DNA of 64,000 nt from Plumapathes pennacea (lineage: Eukaryota > Cnidaria > Anthozoa > Antipatharia > Myriopathidae): positions 11,952,001 to 12,016,000 of the forward strand of contig OZ038464.1 of assembly GCA_964036295.1 (NCBI GenBank), given 5' to 3'. Every line of letters begins with the position of its first letter. Within the stretch, counting starts at the first letter, position 1. The notes under the pieces were generated by a model that saw only the letters and a list, made by a program, of their open reading frames with translations, was not told the DNA's origin and searched no databases. The position numbers and the translations under genes were made by a program. Shown here piece after piece: positions 1 through 10,720 of the stretch.

Positions 1-24
1 TCGCGGGAAGACGTTTTAAACCAG
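1..24 (+). other. possible 3' end of an exon cut by the window edge
   Basis: The first 24 bases are open in frame 1 and are followed at once by a good splice donor (CAG then GTAAGA). This could be the end of an exon of a plus-strand gene that starts before the window. No following exon was recognised in 25-2300, so the gene is unidentified and the call is weak. Confidence 0.15.
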
Positions 25-517
25 GTAAGACTCAAAGTTTTAAAAGCCTTTGTCAGGTTTAGATATAGAAATTCACGTGTACTTTATGACTGGTATTTGT
101 TTGTTTTTGCATGGCTTGTTAGCGGGTATTTTACTTGGAATTTAGACTGCAGACTTCAGTACTGTTTTTCACGAAAGGAAATAGATTTGCACGCATCAAC
201 TTGTCGTAAATTACACTAAGACAGTACTTTCAACGTAACGTCAAGTAACGAAAATGAAATGACCCGTCTTCCGCGGGCAACTGGCTGACTGATGTATAAA
301 TTTTCAGCTTGTGATAACTTTACTCCACAAGAGTGATCAGAGGCAAACTTCTTCCAATACAAAGTAAATTATGTGTAGCCGAGTGCGGAGAAAATGACAG
401 GCAATCTCTTGGGTTCACGCTGGTCAGACTAGCAGTAAATTATCCTTTGCACTACTCATATTTGTACAACTCATATTTGCACTATTCATGCATTTTGCTC
501 AAGGAAGGTTATGACAA
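25..517. other. unannotated AT-rich stretch
   Basis: No coding exon, RNA gene or clear repeat was recognised here. The 62-codon open frame at 333-521 has no splice context or family resemblance and runs into the inverted-repeat element that follows. Confidence 0.4.
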
Positions 518-927
518 TTAAAGCCCTGGCCAAACAAAATGCAAGTTGATGCAGGTTCGACATGACAGTAAACTTGTATCAACTTTCAAAAGAGTGGCCA
601 AACGAGATGCAAGTCGATGCAAGCTCATGTGAGTTTTGTAAAAGCTGTCTTTTTTTATGGTTCTGAGTCAGAATCCGAGTCAGATGTCTCGCTTGAGCTG
701 GAACTTAATTAGTAGGCTTTTTACTTTAATTTGATTATTTCAATTTAGATTTGCCTTTGCTAACAAGCTCTGGGCTGTTTCAGTTGAAAAACTTGCGTTG
801 ACTTGCATGAAAATTTGAACAGTTCAAATTCGATGCAAGTCCATGCAAGTTGGTGGACAAACAAAACGCAAGTCAGCACAAGTTTGAAATCTTGCATCAA
901 CTTGTACCTCATTTGGCCAGGGCTTAA
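518..927. mobile_element. TTAA-flanked MITE (piggyBac-type), copy 1
   Basis: The element begins with AGCCCTGGCCAAAC and ends with the complementary GGCCAGGGC. Each end is bounded by TTAA (518-521 and 924-927), the target duplication typical of piggyBac elements. Subterminal sequence is rich in repeats of a CAAGTTGATGCAAG type in both orientations. There is no coding capacity, so it is a non-autonomous element. A second element with the same ends and TTAA flanks lies at 27830-28026. The ends and flanks are seen directly; the superfamily is inferred from TTAA. Confidence 0.65.
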
Positions 928-1167
928 GCCTTTCTAATCGTCTCTGGTTCAGTCTTGACATGGCACAACAAAGATCAGGGAGAATATCTTCAACATTTCA
1001 ATGTTTTTTTTTTTTTTGTTTGTTTTTTTTCTTTTATTAATGTTTAACAGATGCTGGGCTTTGATAGGCTTTGATAACGTAATTCCAAAACAAGTGAAAT
1101 ATGCTACTAAAATGAACCTATAAACATGTACTTCCTTGTAAATACCAAGAGGCACAGTCAGCTGTCT

Positions 1168-1366
1168 TAAACCTTTCATACCAAGCTCAAAATGCAGACT
1201 CTTCCAACCTTTTAAGAGTAAAATATATGAAAAATGTAGTGAGAATTGATAGTTTAATCAGCTTTCACCTCAGCAAGGTATCAAAAGCCAAGTTCTCCCA
1301 TGTTTCTGGTGAGAAACTGAAGGAGGAAATCGAAGTGGATCACTATTGGGAGTGAATGGGTTAACC
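1168..1366 (-). repeat. 'GTGATCAACTTCAATTTTCTCC' interspersed repeat, copy 1
   Basis: This is one of about a dozen copies in the window of a roughly 180-200 bp repeat. Its diagnostic parts are a start near GAGTGATCAACTTCAATTTT, a middle motif GAGAACTTGGCTTTTGATAC and an end near AATTCTCACTACATCACTC. Here it lies in the reverse orientation, with CTCAAAATGCAGACTC at its left and GGGAGTGAATGGGTTAA at its right. It has no coding capacity and is probably an old non-autonomous DNA transposon. Confidence 0.6.
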
Positions 1367-1797
1367 CTTTCATACCAAGCATCATCCAATTCAATTTTCA
1401 CCTTCAGCATCAATTCTCACTACATCACTGAATGGTTGGTTGAGAGAATGGTTGAACAGACCCCTTCACAGTATTGAATGCATGATGGGTAATTAGGGCA
1501 AGAACAATAAAAACATGGCGACGAAGCGTGTGAGAAGTCTCGGTTTAATAGTTAAAATCGCTCACAATCAGAACTACTGAAAGCTTGCAAATGACAATTT
1601 GGAGTGTTTTGAAGTTCCACCAATCAGAAAAACGAATGTATAATGCAGTTTATTTGCCATGATTACCCATCATCCATTCAGTACCGTGAAGGGGTCTATG
1701 GTTGAGAGAATTTGTATATTGAAAGGGTTCAACCTTTTAACTCCTGAGAGTGATCAACTTCAATGTTCTCCTTTCACTCTCTCACTAGAGATGTGTT
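1367..1797. mobile_element. copies of the same repeat interrupted by a MITE with GACCCCTTCA ends
   Basis: Pieces of the 'GTGATCAACTTC' repeat at 1367-1457 and 1698-1797 are separated by an inserted element at 1458-1697. The insert has 36 bp terminal inverted repeats (AGACCCCTTCAC... and ...GTGAAGGGGTCT, about three mismatches). The 8-mer ATGGTTGA occurs just outside both ends (1448-1455 and 1698-1705), as expected of a hAT-like 8 bp target duplication, although two extra bases sit at the left edge. Confidence 0.55.
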
Positions 1798-2302
1798 TTA
1801 CAGTAATGAGAAGTTGATGTTTACCTCAAAACTGATGTAAGGATCAATTCTCCATTTCTCATTCATACATTTTCTGTATAATTGGTAAGAAGAATCACTA
1901 TATTTACAAAGCTCAGGGGTTTTTGCAAATATGGTGGCAATCATTTGCTTGGTCAAAGGAGCTATGACAATATTATTAATTGGTTTGACTAAGTCAGACA
2001 TTGTGAACAAACACTGATTTTAGGTAATGTAGACTTTATAGATGCTAAATGTCAGTACAATATTACAAGGACTAGCATTTGAGTTTTTCTTAACTTATAT
2101 GGTGAAATATTTACAAATTAATGCTTTGCTGTACAGTACAACAGCACTGTGTACCCTGAGCTACTGCCAACAATAAACAACAAAACTAATCAAGCCCCAC
2201 ATCCAGAAACAAAAAAATAGCTACACCATTCAACCTGTAAGATTGGGGTGCGATGGCCCTATTTAGGGGAGCTTGTTCTATCTCCATGATGCATCCACGT
2301 TA

Positions 2303-5300
2303 TCAGGATTGCTCTGCAATGTCATTGTCACTCAGTGAGTCGTCCGAGTTACGTCCAGATGCCTTCTTTTCTTCCAGATTGTTCTTGATAGTTTCTAATC
2401 TTGTCTGTGTATTAGGAAAGTCAAATATACCTCGTTTCTCCCCAAATGGATCCTGGAAGAAGACGTTACATGTACTCAAAATTATACAGTCAAACCTGCA
2501 CTTTTAGCAACCACCTTCTCTTCAGCGGACAGTTGTCAGTGGACAGTTGCCATTGTCCCAAAAATAGTCTCTGCTGTTGGTTTCAAAATGTCATAGATCT
2601 TAGACTTTCTGATCCATAGGCCAAATTTATGCACAGGAAATGCTTTTAAAATCAGTGAAAATCAGTGCTCAACATTAAGGTTTTAGGTTGGTTGCCCTTC
2701 AGACTGTAGATTGACTTCAAGCAATAGAAAGTTTCATAATTTCTGGTTGCCCGGCCCAGAATCTACCTGCCTGACCAAAAATTTTGGTTGCCCCAGGCAA
2801 GCAGGCAAACGTTAATATCGAGCGCTGAAAATATTGGTAGATTTCAATATATTGCCAGAAATACATAAAATTACTGTACACTAGGGGAGGGGGTAAGGGT
2901 TTTTAACTTTTGCTGCTTTAGATGACTACACTGTATTTTCCTAGCACAAAAATCACTCTTGACATCTTCTTTACTCATTCAAATGTTCAAATTTGGACCA
3001 GACCGTACAGGTTGAGTGGTTAGGCAACAAACAATTCTTATTTTAATTTGCCTTTGGCAGTACTGGTACATACCTGCATATTTTGTCCATTTAGATAGGA
3101 TTTTTCACTGATTACTGTCAAATAATAATCAAAGAACTCTGGGAAAGACTTTTCCATTACGTCTCTGAAAATAATACATGACATAAAGGTACTATTAAGC
3201 AACAACCTGATGAAAGTGGCAGACAAAAAATACCAATAAAAGGTACCTGAGAGCAGCAGGACATTTTGGTCTTCCTTCCAGCATATCACAGACGGCAACT
3301 CTCAGTGTTTCATGCTGTATGCACTCATTGTAACGCTTGCAATCTCCAGCTTGTCTCTCCTATGACAAAAACAACAGTTCACCAACAACCTGGAGCCAAT
3401 CGATCTCCTTACGATGTGTGCTAAACAACAATTGAAGGGCTCTGGAAAGAACTGGTTCTTATAGTCACAAACCAATATCCTTGTAAATGTATTATTAATG
3501 CACTATTTTATAGTATAATCATTAAGAATATTTTTAATAACTAATCAGAATAATCAAAATACTCTTTGTACCTCAAGCGTGCGCTGTTGGAAGTTAGAAT
3601 GACCTTAGCGTGAGTTTTTTTTTCTCTCGGATTTTACCTGTTCAAATCCTGGTTCATTGTGATAAGGTTTTTCATTTAACAGTGATTGTATAGAGATCAA
3701 GACACTTGATAAAGACTGTGCAGGACTCCATGCTGGTCCAGACCATGTTCTATAAAAAAAATACAAACAAAGAACAATATGGTTAATTTTCATACAAAAG
3801 TGACACTGATTAGAAATCACTCTTGATAAAAGACCCTTACAAAAAATAAGGTACATACAAGTACAGTCGAACCTCGCTATTTTGAAGTCCCACAGGACAT
3901 AAAACAAAGTTCGAAATAGTGGGGTTTCAAAACAGCCAATAGTAAAGGACTGAACAAATAAGTTCACGGGGATTCGGCTTCAGACTTCGAAATAACAGGG
4001 ATTTCGAATTATCCGAGTTCGAAATAGCAGCGTTTGACTGTATACCCTAATTGTACCTGAAGTATCCCCGAAATGTAGTTCATTGGATTCAGGTACAATC
4101 TACAATCCTGGCCAAAAGTATGTAGGACACTCTGAAAAAATGTTTTCACCACCACTCCTTGTTGAACAACGGAAGCAGCTCCTGTTTCCAAAACTTAGTC
4201 CTCCCCCCTCCCCCCCCCCCCCCCCCCCCCCCCCCCCCATACAATGTTGCTTAAAGGGAGTGCACTTTGAGCACATTCATTCAACATTGTAAGGGGGGAG
4301 GGGGGTGGGAGGAGGGAAAGTGTCATACTTTTTAGATAAAAGGCTAAGTGTCCCACGACTTTTGGCCAGGATTGTAGGTATACCTGAACTAGACCTTGGT
4401 AAACTTATAGGAGAGTGAAATTGACAATCCCACTAGACGAGTTATATTTGAGGTATATACTCTAAATGTACCTCAATGTAGCTAGAGCCTTTGTCACAAG
4501 TCAATATTATACTGATCCTAATGTACCCATGTGCTGGCATCCACTTACCCTAGTATACTAAGGCAAACTTTGCCATTTCTGTACAAGTTGGGGTTAAACC
4601 TGACCTGCCCACTCCCTGTGGTCATCAGTTTTACCCTAGGTGGTCTGATGGGGTAGTCAGGTGGACAACGTATCAAAAAATAGAAGAAACCCCCCTCATA
4701 GGGTGTATCAAATGGTCCCGTGATAAGTGCGTGTATCTGTTAGGGAGAAATGTAGCAACTGTTAATATTCTGCTTGGTCCAACATACATCTCAGCAAATG
4801 TCATGTCAAACAACAAACATGTAATTTACAAAGCATTAATGCATCAATCAAGTCCAGCTGTTAAACCTTCCCCACTGGGCAACCATGATAATTTGTCAGA
4901 CCTAGTTGCCTCAGGGGCTGGGAATTTGCATAGCACCCATAAAAAAATAATAGAAAAAAGAGTATGAGAAAGGGTGAAATTGCCAGTTTTTCCTTGCCTA
5001 GGGCCGGGATTGTCTTGTTGTTGTTGTTGTTTATTTTTTGTTTATTTTTATTTTGTTTTCTATTTTTTTGTTTTTTATACCCATAGTGTTTAGGTTACTA
5101 ACATACCTTTGTTATGTCATCTTTGTCAGGTACAATACACATTCCAGGAGGAGGTTCATTGTAAATACTCATGATGTCCCTACAAAAAGAACATTACTTA
5201 GAAAGGTGAATCAAATTAAATTGCTTGTAAAACTTAGAAAGTCAGTGGGCAAAATAAAAATTTTTTTTCTTGCTGTAAATTAAATAACTAAGATAATTAT

Positions 5301-6460
5301 GGACAAGTCAAAAGTCTGATTGTCATCTTGTTGTCTACCACTGAAAAATTATTATCAACCAAAACTAAAAACCATATTCATTATTAAAAGAATATAGTAT
5401 ACTGTATTAAACTGAAAAATAGCTCACGGTTGGGGGGGGGGCTGGTGGATACACTTTTTATGTCTTAAAGAATTACCAAATCTCTGAACTAAATGTATGT
5501 AAATGTATGATTTAACAAGTCTATAGCTTAATTGTCTTTTTTTTCAAACACCTGTCAAATATTGCCAACTGTCTGATGTCTGGTTACTTCTCTGGTGTTC
5601 TATTTAATGATCCAATATAAATACAAGGAGTGGTCTGTTTTTATTACTTTTAACTTTGCACAGTACAATTTTAAATCGGAAAATTACAGGTCATGCCAAG
5701 TAGCCATCAAAATGTTACCTATAAATATCTAACTTTCGCTTTTAGATCCGTGATAATGCATTACACCAGATATTTTAAACACCTCCATCAAATATAAAGG
5801 CGGTGAAAATGTCAGAAAAATTAAATACGAAACACACGTGCATGACCTGTTCAGCATGTATAGTACATGTAAACCTCAGATTAATGCGATTGCCTCATGT
5901 AACCTTCGGTGAGAATATCGAGTTTTTGTTGTTATTGAAATAAGATGCTAGGTATTCTGTTGTTTAGCCCCAAACAAAATGATTTCTTGTTGCAAGAAAT
6001 GAAAACCGAACTGAGAAAATGAATTTCGGATAATGTATCTCAGCCCCTTCGGTTTTATAAGTACGGTTTTACAAGTAGATTTTGAGGCTATAACTAAAAG
6101 TATTGCAGTATAATAAAGTTTAGTAATTCTGAATAAATATACTATGACCAACCTTCAGTGTCGTATGTTCAATACAACGACAGTCAGTCGGCATGAAGTT
6201 ATAAATAATTGTGATTTTCTTTGGGTGTGCTTTTCTCGATTTGCGCTGAAACCAATTTAACTTGCCCACCTTTTGATTCTTAAAACACACTGTGGCGTTA
6301 CTTTTTCCTTGTCCCAATCTTTGGAAAACGCAGGATCCCAAGCGGAATTCGATCCTGTCGCTGCTAAAAATTCCGAATCATCTTCCGCCATCTTGGTTGT
6401 TGGTTTGTTGTTGAATGGTGACGTCACAACAGTTGAGGAGGGCTGGATTTGAGGTTTCAT
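2303..6460 (-). CDS. UBE2Z: ubiquitin-conjugating enzyme E2 Z (USE1)
   Basis: Seven coding exons on the minus strand: 6460-6270, 5179-5107, 4736-4549, 3749-3638, 3359-3247, 3164-3074 and 2452-2303. All introns have GT-AG borders and phases join cleanly. Two in-frame ATGs exist, at 6458-6460 (305 aa) and 6389-6391 (282 aa, MAEDDSEF); the second has the better context. The protein carries the UBE2Z family pattern: [21 protein letters not shown], the UBC fold with [12 protein letters not shown], and the catalytic cysteine in [12 protein letters not shown] (Cys123 from the second ATG). It then has [10 protein letters not shown], a C-terminal DVMEKSF-EFFDYY helix, DPFGEKRG and an acidic tail. In vertebrates UBE2Z accepts ubiquitin or FAT10 from the E1 UBA6. 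Human UBE2Z is 354 aa with a longer Ala/Gly-rich N-terminus that is reduced here. No neighbour appears linked. Confidence 0.95.
2487..2580. repeat. pogo/Tigger-like repeat fragment in UBE2Z intron
   Basis: This starts with TACAGTCAAACCTGCACTTTT and contains two GGACAGTTG boxes. The TA-CAGT-(C/A)AACCT opening matches the complete TA-flanked elements elsewhere in the window, but only one end is clear. Confidence 0.35.
3862..4042. mobile_element. TA-flanked pogo/Tigger-like MITE
   Basis: The element 3864-4040 begins CAGTCGAACCTCGCTATTT and ends GAAATAGCAGCGTTTGACTG, an imperfect inverted repeat of about 20 bp. TA lies on both sides (3862-3863 and 4041-4042). Such ends are typical of pogo/Tigger-type Tc1-mariner elements. 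It is non-coding and sits in a UBE2Z intron; related copies are at 35196-35519, 48784-48968 and 63307-63461. Confidence 0.65.
4101..4376. mobile_element. TA-flanked MITE carrying a poly-C core
   Basis: The terminal inverted repeats are about 28 bp (CAATCCTGGCCAAAAGTATG at the left, its near complement CGACTTTTGGCCAGGATTG at the right), each preceded or followed by TA. The middle holds a C homopolymer of about 30 bases (4211-4239) and a G-rich stretch (4292-4315). It is non-coding and lies in a UBE2Z intron. Confidence 0.6.
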
Positions 6461-7051
6461 TTTTCACATGAAGCCATTTCGGTGCGGTTACAAAATTACT
6501 GTAATCAGAGTTGATGAAATTAAAAACTAAGCCTGCCATAAGAAAGAGCCCGCCCTAAGTAGTGAGAAGTCGAAGCTCGATTAGCACAGCCTTTAATAAT
6601 CAATAAATTATTAGAGACTTTAGTATGGTTGTCGCCCCCTTCCTTCGATCTCTGGCTTTTTCGGGGGAAGAGGTGGGGGCTGGGATGGCTCTTTGGGGGG
6701 AGGGGGAGAGGCGACAAGTCGTGGATCTATGGTAATCTTCTATCAACCATTGAATTTTCAAATTTTCAAACCGAAACAATCAGAACACAAAACTGGTGTT
6801 GGTGTGTGTAAAGTCGTATGCACGCACCCAAACATCTTATAACAGTTTATGACAGGTCGCAAACATCAACAGCTCTCGTCTTTGCCCTGTTATGTTTTGC
6901 TGTGAAAACTAATGCGTGGGTGCTAAAAAGAGCTCTAATTTCGCCGCCCCGCGTGTTTTGTTTAATTTTCGATAAACTACTCTCTACTCTTCGAGATGCA
7001 GAATTCTTGTGGCGACACTACGCGTAGGAGTACCGGAAACACTGATGATGC
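6461..7051. other. upstream region of UBE2Z, no gene seen
   Basis: This is the 5' flank of UBE2Z and probably contains its promoter, but no TATA box or other decisive element stands out. Short open frames here (for example 6629-6811 and 6818-7027) have no family resemblance or splice context. Confidence 0.35.
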
Positions 7052-7220
7052 AGATTCTCCCAAGCTTTTAAGAAGGAAATGTACGACTGATGTAGTGAGA
7101 ATTGAGATTTTAATCAGCTTTCATCGAAGCAAGCTAAAAACAAGTTCTCCATACTGTATGTGATGTTCTTGGTGAGAAACTGAAGGAGAAAATTGAAGTT
7201 GACCACTCTTGGGAGTGCAG
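7052..7220 (-). repeat. 'GTGATCAACTTC' interspersed repeat
   Basis: A reverse-orientation copy: GATGCAGATTCTCCCAAGC at the left, GAGAAACTGAAGGAGAAAATTGAAG and GACCACTCTTGGGAGTG at the right. It is the same family as at 1168, 9975, 14574, 42008, 45290, 48112, 53423 and 62095. Confidence 0.6.
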
Positions 7221-7768
7221 CCCATACATGACGATGACTATGGGCAAGAGAGCTCTCTTGCTATGGGGCTATCCTTTGCATCGATCAATAATTAGGTTGC
7301 AGCTTTTCTTCCAAATGAAGCAAGGGGCCCTCCCCATTTGGCCAAGAAAACCGAAAATTCCGGGAAGAAATCAGATGGAACTGAAAGTTTCGGGAAGGAT
7401 TTTTCGGAAATTGTGTACTACCTCTCGAGGTTGTCTTCTTTTCTCGAAAATTCCGGAATGACCGATGGTCGAATGGAAAGCGCTCCAGTTTTGTTTGTGT
7501 CCACCCATTCATAATGTATGCAAATGCTGTCTAATGTTGTTCAAAGTCAGTGCATAAATTGATTATATTAAAACCACTGGCTGTACGGCCACGAGAAGTG
7601 CTAGACTCCCGGTTAGGGAGCAACACGGTCCGACACTTTCCCCGCTGCACAGGTATGTTTATATTTTAGCTTCCTTAGAATCCGGAGCTCGAAACTACAT
7701 ATTTATCGCTCGCAAGTGGATGAGCTACATTTGGCGGTTGATCATTCTATTATTCATTTTCTCCACAG

Positions 7769-7863
7769 GAAGGCAAAGCTCGCCCGTCTGAGCATCACAA
7801 CTTGGATTGGTTCTTAGACACGGCGCATCACTCACAAGCGAGCCAAAGGTTCATTCTCTGGAG
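7769..7863 (+). ncRNA. possible non-coding or 5' UTR exon
   Basis: A 95-base stretch is bounded by a strong acceptor (TTTTCTCCACAG) and a consensus donor (GAG then GTAAGG). An upstream donor at 7652 (CAG then GTATGT) would form an exon ending there, giving a 116-base intron. Frame 1 is open through the exon but no ATG connects to it. It could be a leader exon of the synaptotagmin-like gene at 18538 or part of a long non-coding RNA. The evidence is splice sites only. Confidence 0.25.
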
Positions 7864-9959
7864 GTAAGGATATACTAGGTAATAACGGTAGGCGCGGAAC
7901 AAGCTTGCGCGTTGTCAGGGAGCGCAAGGTTCGGTGAACTTGAAACAAGGCCTTGCAGTGATGTGCGGGTAGCAGTTGTTAATTTAGACGCAAAAAAAGA
8001 AAAAAAATATATGAAAGGAGTGATGAACACAAAACATGGATTTTGAGCCGCCGCAGTCATTTTAATTCATTAGCATCGTACATAAGTGGGACATAAATTA
8101 ACCGGACAAAGTTCAATTTGCGCGCCTTTGTACATTCACTTTAAAAGCGCCCGCTAAATCTCTGATACGTAGCTGAGAAACTTCCAACAAGAAACTAGAA
8201 AGGTTTCCAGTAAGCAGATATGATTTCCCTGTTGTTTGTGACGGCTTTTCTGCACTCAAGGGACTGATGTCTCAGACAGCGGGAAGTTTATAGTTATGCG
8301 ACATACTCATAACATGCTCTACTGAACTTTATTTGCTGCATTATTTTTGTCGTGACCTTCACTGAAAAATTGGTCAAACAAACGACAAGAACGACTCTCT
8401 GAAGAAGGTTTTAGGTCAGCGAGACTTCATTAAGCTTGCTAATAGGGATGGATTTATTGTACAAGGCTGAAAACGTTAGCATTTGCCACTCGCAAAGCGT
8501 TTTGCATGAGGTGAGATCATTTGGTTTCATTTGGAAAAGTGCGCTATGCGAGAGACAGAGAAAGGGAATAATTACAAAGATGGGCCAATTTTCCCCAACA
8601 CGTCAAAACTCACTTTGATACTGACCTAGACCAAATACTGCCATGAGGAGCTTTGGTCAAGAAAAAAATTAGCCACGGGGGCCCTTGATTAGGTTGCTTC
8701 AGTGTTAGCCAACATGCTGTGAAGCTGAAGTTGTGTGAAATAGATTGACATCGCGGTTTGCGGGGTTTTTTGTTTGTCGAGAAGGCGCCTACATTGATCA
8801 AAGGATCATATATACCGATTGAACATACATTCAAATCTCTCTGGACAGACAGTCTCGTAATATATATTTGACAAATTGACGTCAGTTTTTTGTGTCTGTC
8901 CTCTTATTGATCATGAAACGCGTCATAACATTGTCAAAAAGTTGTGGATCCACGAGGCGCTTCGCCACGAGGCGCTCCGTCGTTTTTGTCTCCATTTAAT
9001 TGGGAACCGTATTTAATTGGGAACCGTATTCGGAAGTCTCCGTTTTCGGTGCAAACAACATCGTTTTAGTGTGGACAGAAGGCGAAACGCGTCTTTTTTG
9101 ATGCGTTTTTCAAGCGAAAACGCGAGCGTTGTGCAATATACCCAAACTGAGTCCAGTGGACAAGTAGGACAACGTCTGACGGTGTCCGATAGACTGGAAA
9201 CGCTACACATATTGCCAAAGCCTAAGTGGACGCTGCTGATGTTCCGACGGTTGCCCGATAGACCGATGGACGAACTGAATTCCTTACTTGTCAGTTGGAC
9301 TCAGATGGGATGTATTTGACATGAGTGGAAGTAGTGTGGACTTGACGTTGGGCTGAGCGAAGTTGCACCGGTCCTGATGCAAGATCTGGCAGCAATAACA
9401 CATCCAACCACGACTTGTGAATTGCGACCATTAGTCAGGCGTTGTTCCGTCCATTTTCTTCCTTATCCTCTGTGAATTCGGTTTTATTGAAATCTGTACT
9501 TGCTTGATATCCACTTATCTGAGCAAACTTTCTGAAGATTTTGTTTGTCATTGAATCAAAACGTGTACTGACAAGCCGTGAGAACGTAATGTATTGTCGT
9601 TCTTCCATGTGTTAAGGGCCCTTTTGTTTACACCTGGCGAACACTGGTTCTGCCTCAAAATGAAGCCACATAATAAATCGATGCATGCCAATATAGCCGT
9701 AAATAGAACTCCAACGAGTGTGAAGGAAATAGTTTGCCTGTTGTATTCGGGAGTCCTGAAAATAGCGGATTCTGATGACTGTGGTTGAAGAGACTTCTGT
9801 ATAGTCTCTCAACAGATAAATAAAAGGTTATATATCCGTGTTCTACATTTCTCCAACTCGATCAACGTTCGCTTTTCACCCGAAACACTCATAGGATTAG
9901 ATAACTATGTACATGCTTGTGCGGCCGGTCACTTTGCATTGTAGTGCGGACTAGTTAAC

Positions 9960-10120
9960 GCGGGAAAGTTACCCTAACCTTTTCTCGTGATCAACTTCAA
10001 TTTTCTCTTTATATTTGCTATGGCACCAGAGATATATCACATGGTGGGGAGAATTTGGCACTTGATAGCTTGCTCAGATGAAGGCTGATGAAAATATCAA
10101 TTCTACACTAAAGAAATATA
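9960..10120 (+). repeat. 'GTGATCAACTTC' interspersed repeat, forward copy
   Basis: Contains GTGATCAACTTCAATTTTCTC, CAGAGATATATCACATGGT, GAGAATTTGG and GAAGGCTGATGAAAATATCAATTCT in order. Its end abuts the inverted-repeat element starting at about 10121, which may have inserted into it. Confidence 0.6.
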
Positions 10121-10545
10121 TAGCGCGTCACCGTGTAATATAGCCTCATCTAAACACACGGAAAGTTGGGAGAACACGAGAGTAGCGTAGTTTATTGTCT
10201 TTATTATACTTCAACTATTTCCTCTCGCAGCGCAAATAACGGCGCAAGGACTGTGAAGCTCTTTGGTGCTTTCTGGAACTGCTTTTCCGACAAATGAATT
10301 GATGTCCTCCTCGGTAGTCATCTCGTAATGGTTTTTGTGATTAAAATATAAAACTGTATTCGGATTTTGTCAATAAACAGCGACAGTTCGCCAGGCCGGG
10401 GTTATTCGCTAATAACGTCCGCCCGTGAGCGGACGTTATTCGGTCACGTGTCACGATTTCACCAATCATGCGCGGGAGGAAATATTTGATGGGTCATAAA
10501 CTCTCATATTACACGGTTATTTAGCCAATCAGATAGCGCGTAGTA
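10121..10545. mobile_element. inverted-repeat element with 'GCGCGTCACCGTGTAATAT' end, copy 1
   Basis: The left end reads TAGCGCGTCACCGTGTAATA. The right end carries TATTACACGG and GATAGCGCGTA in the opposite orientation. Inside is a perfect-looking hairpin around 10410-10441 (AATAACGTCCGC / GCGGACGTTATT) followed by CGGTCACGTGTCACGATTTC. The stretch 10190-10500 is closely similar to 53938-54245, which identifies an interspersed family. It is non-coding. Confidence 0.6.
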
Positions 10546-10720
10546 TCATAGTTATTTTATGAATACTCATATTTTCTTCGAAAGAACCTCTGGTACCCAC
10601 TGAGTATGTGAGATATAGAACGCAATGAAGGGGCATTAATCCATCCAACTAGTTTTGATATGCGTCAGCGTGGTGCGGCGAATCGCACAATCGTACGCCG
10701 TAAAGAATGTGCCGGTTGGC

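Noticed and set aside
9013-9319. overlapping 100- and 65-codon frames
   Set aside because: The region begins with a duplicated TTTAATTGGGAACCGTA and reads like degenerate transposon DNA; neither frame matches a known protein.
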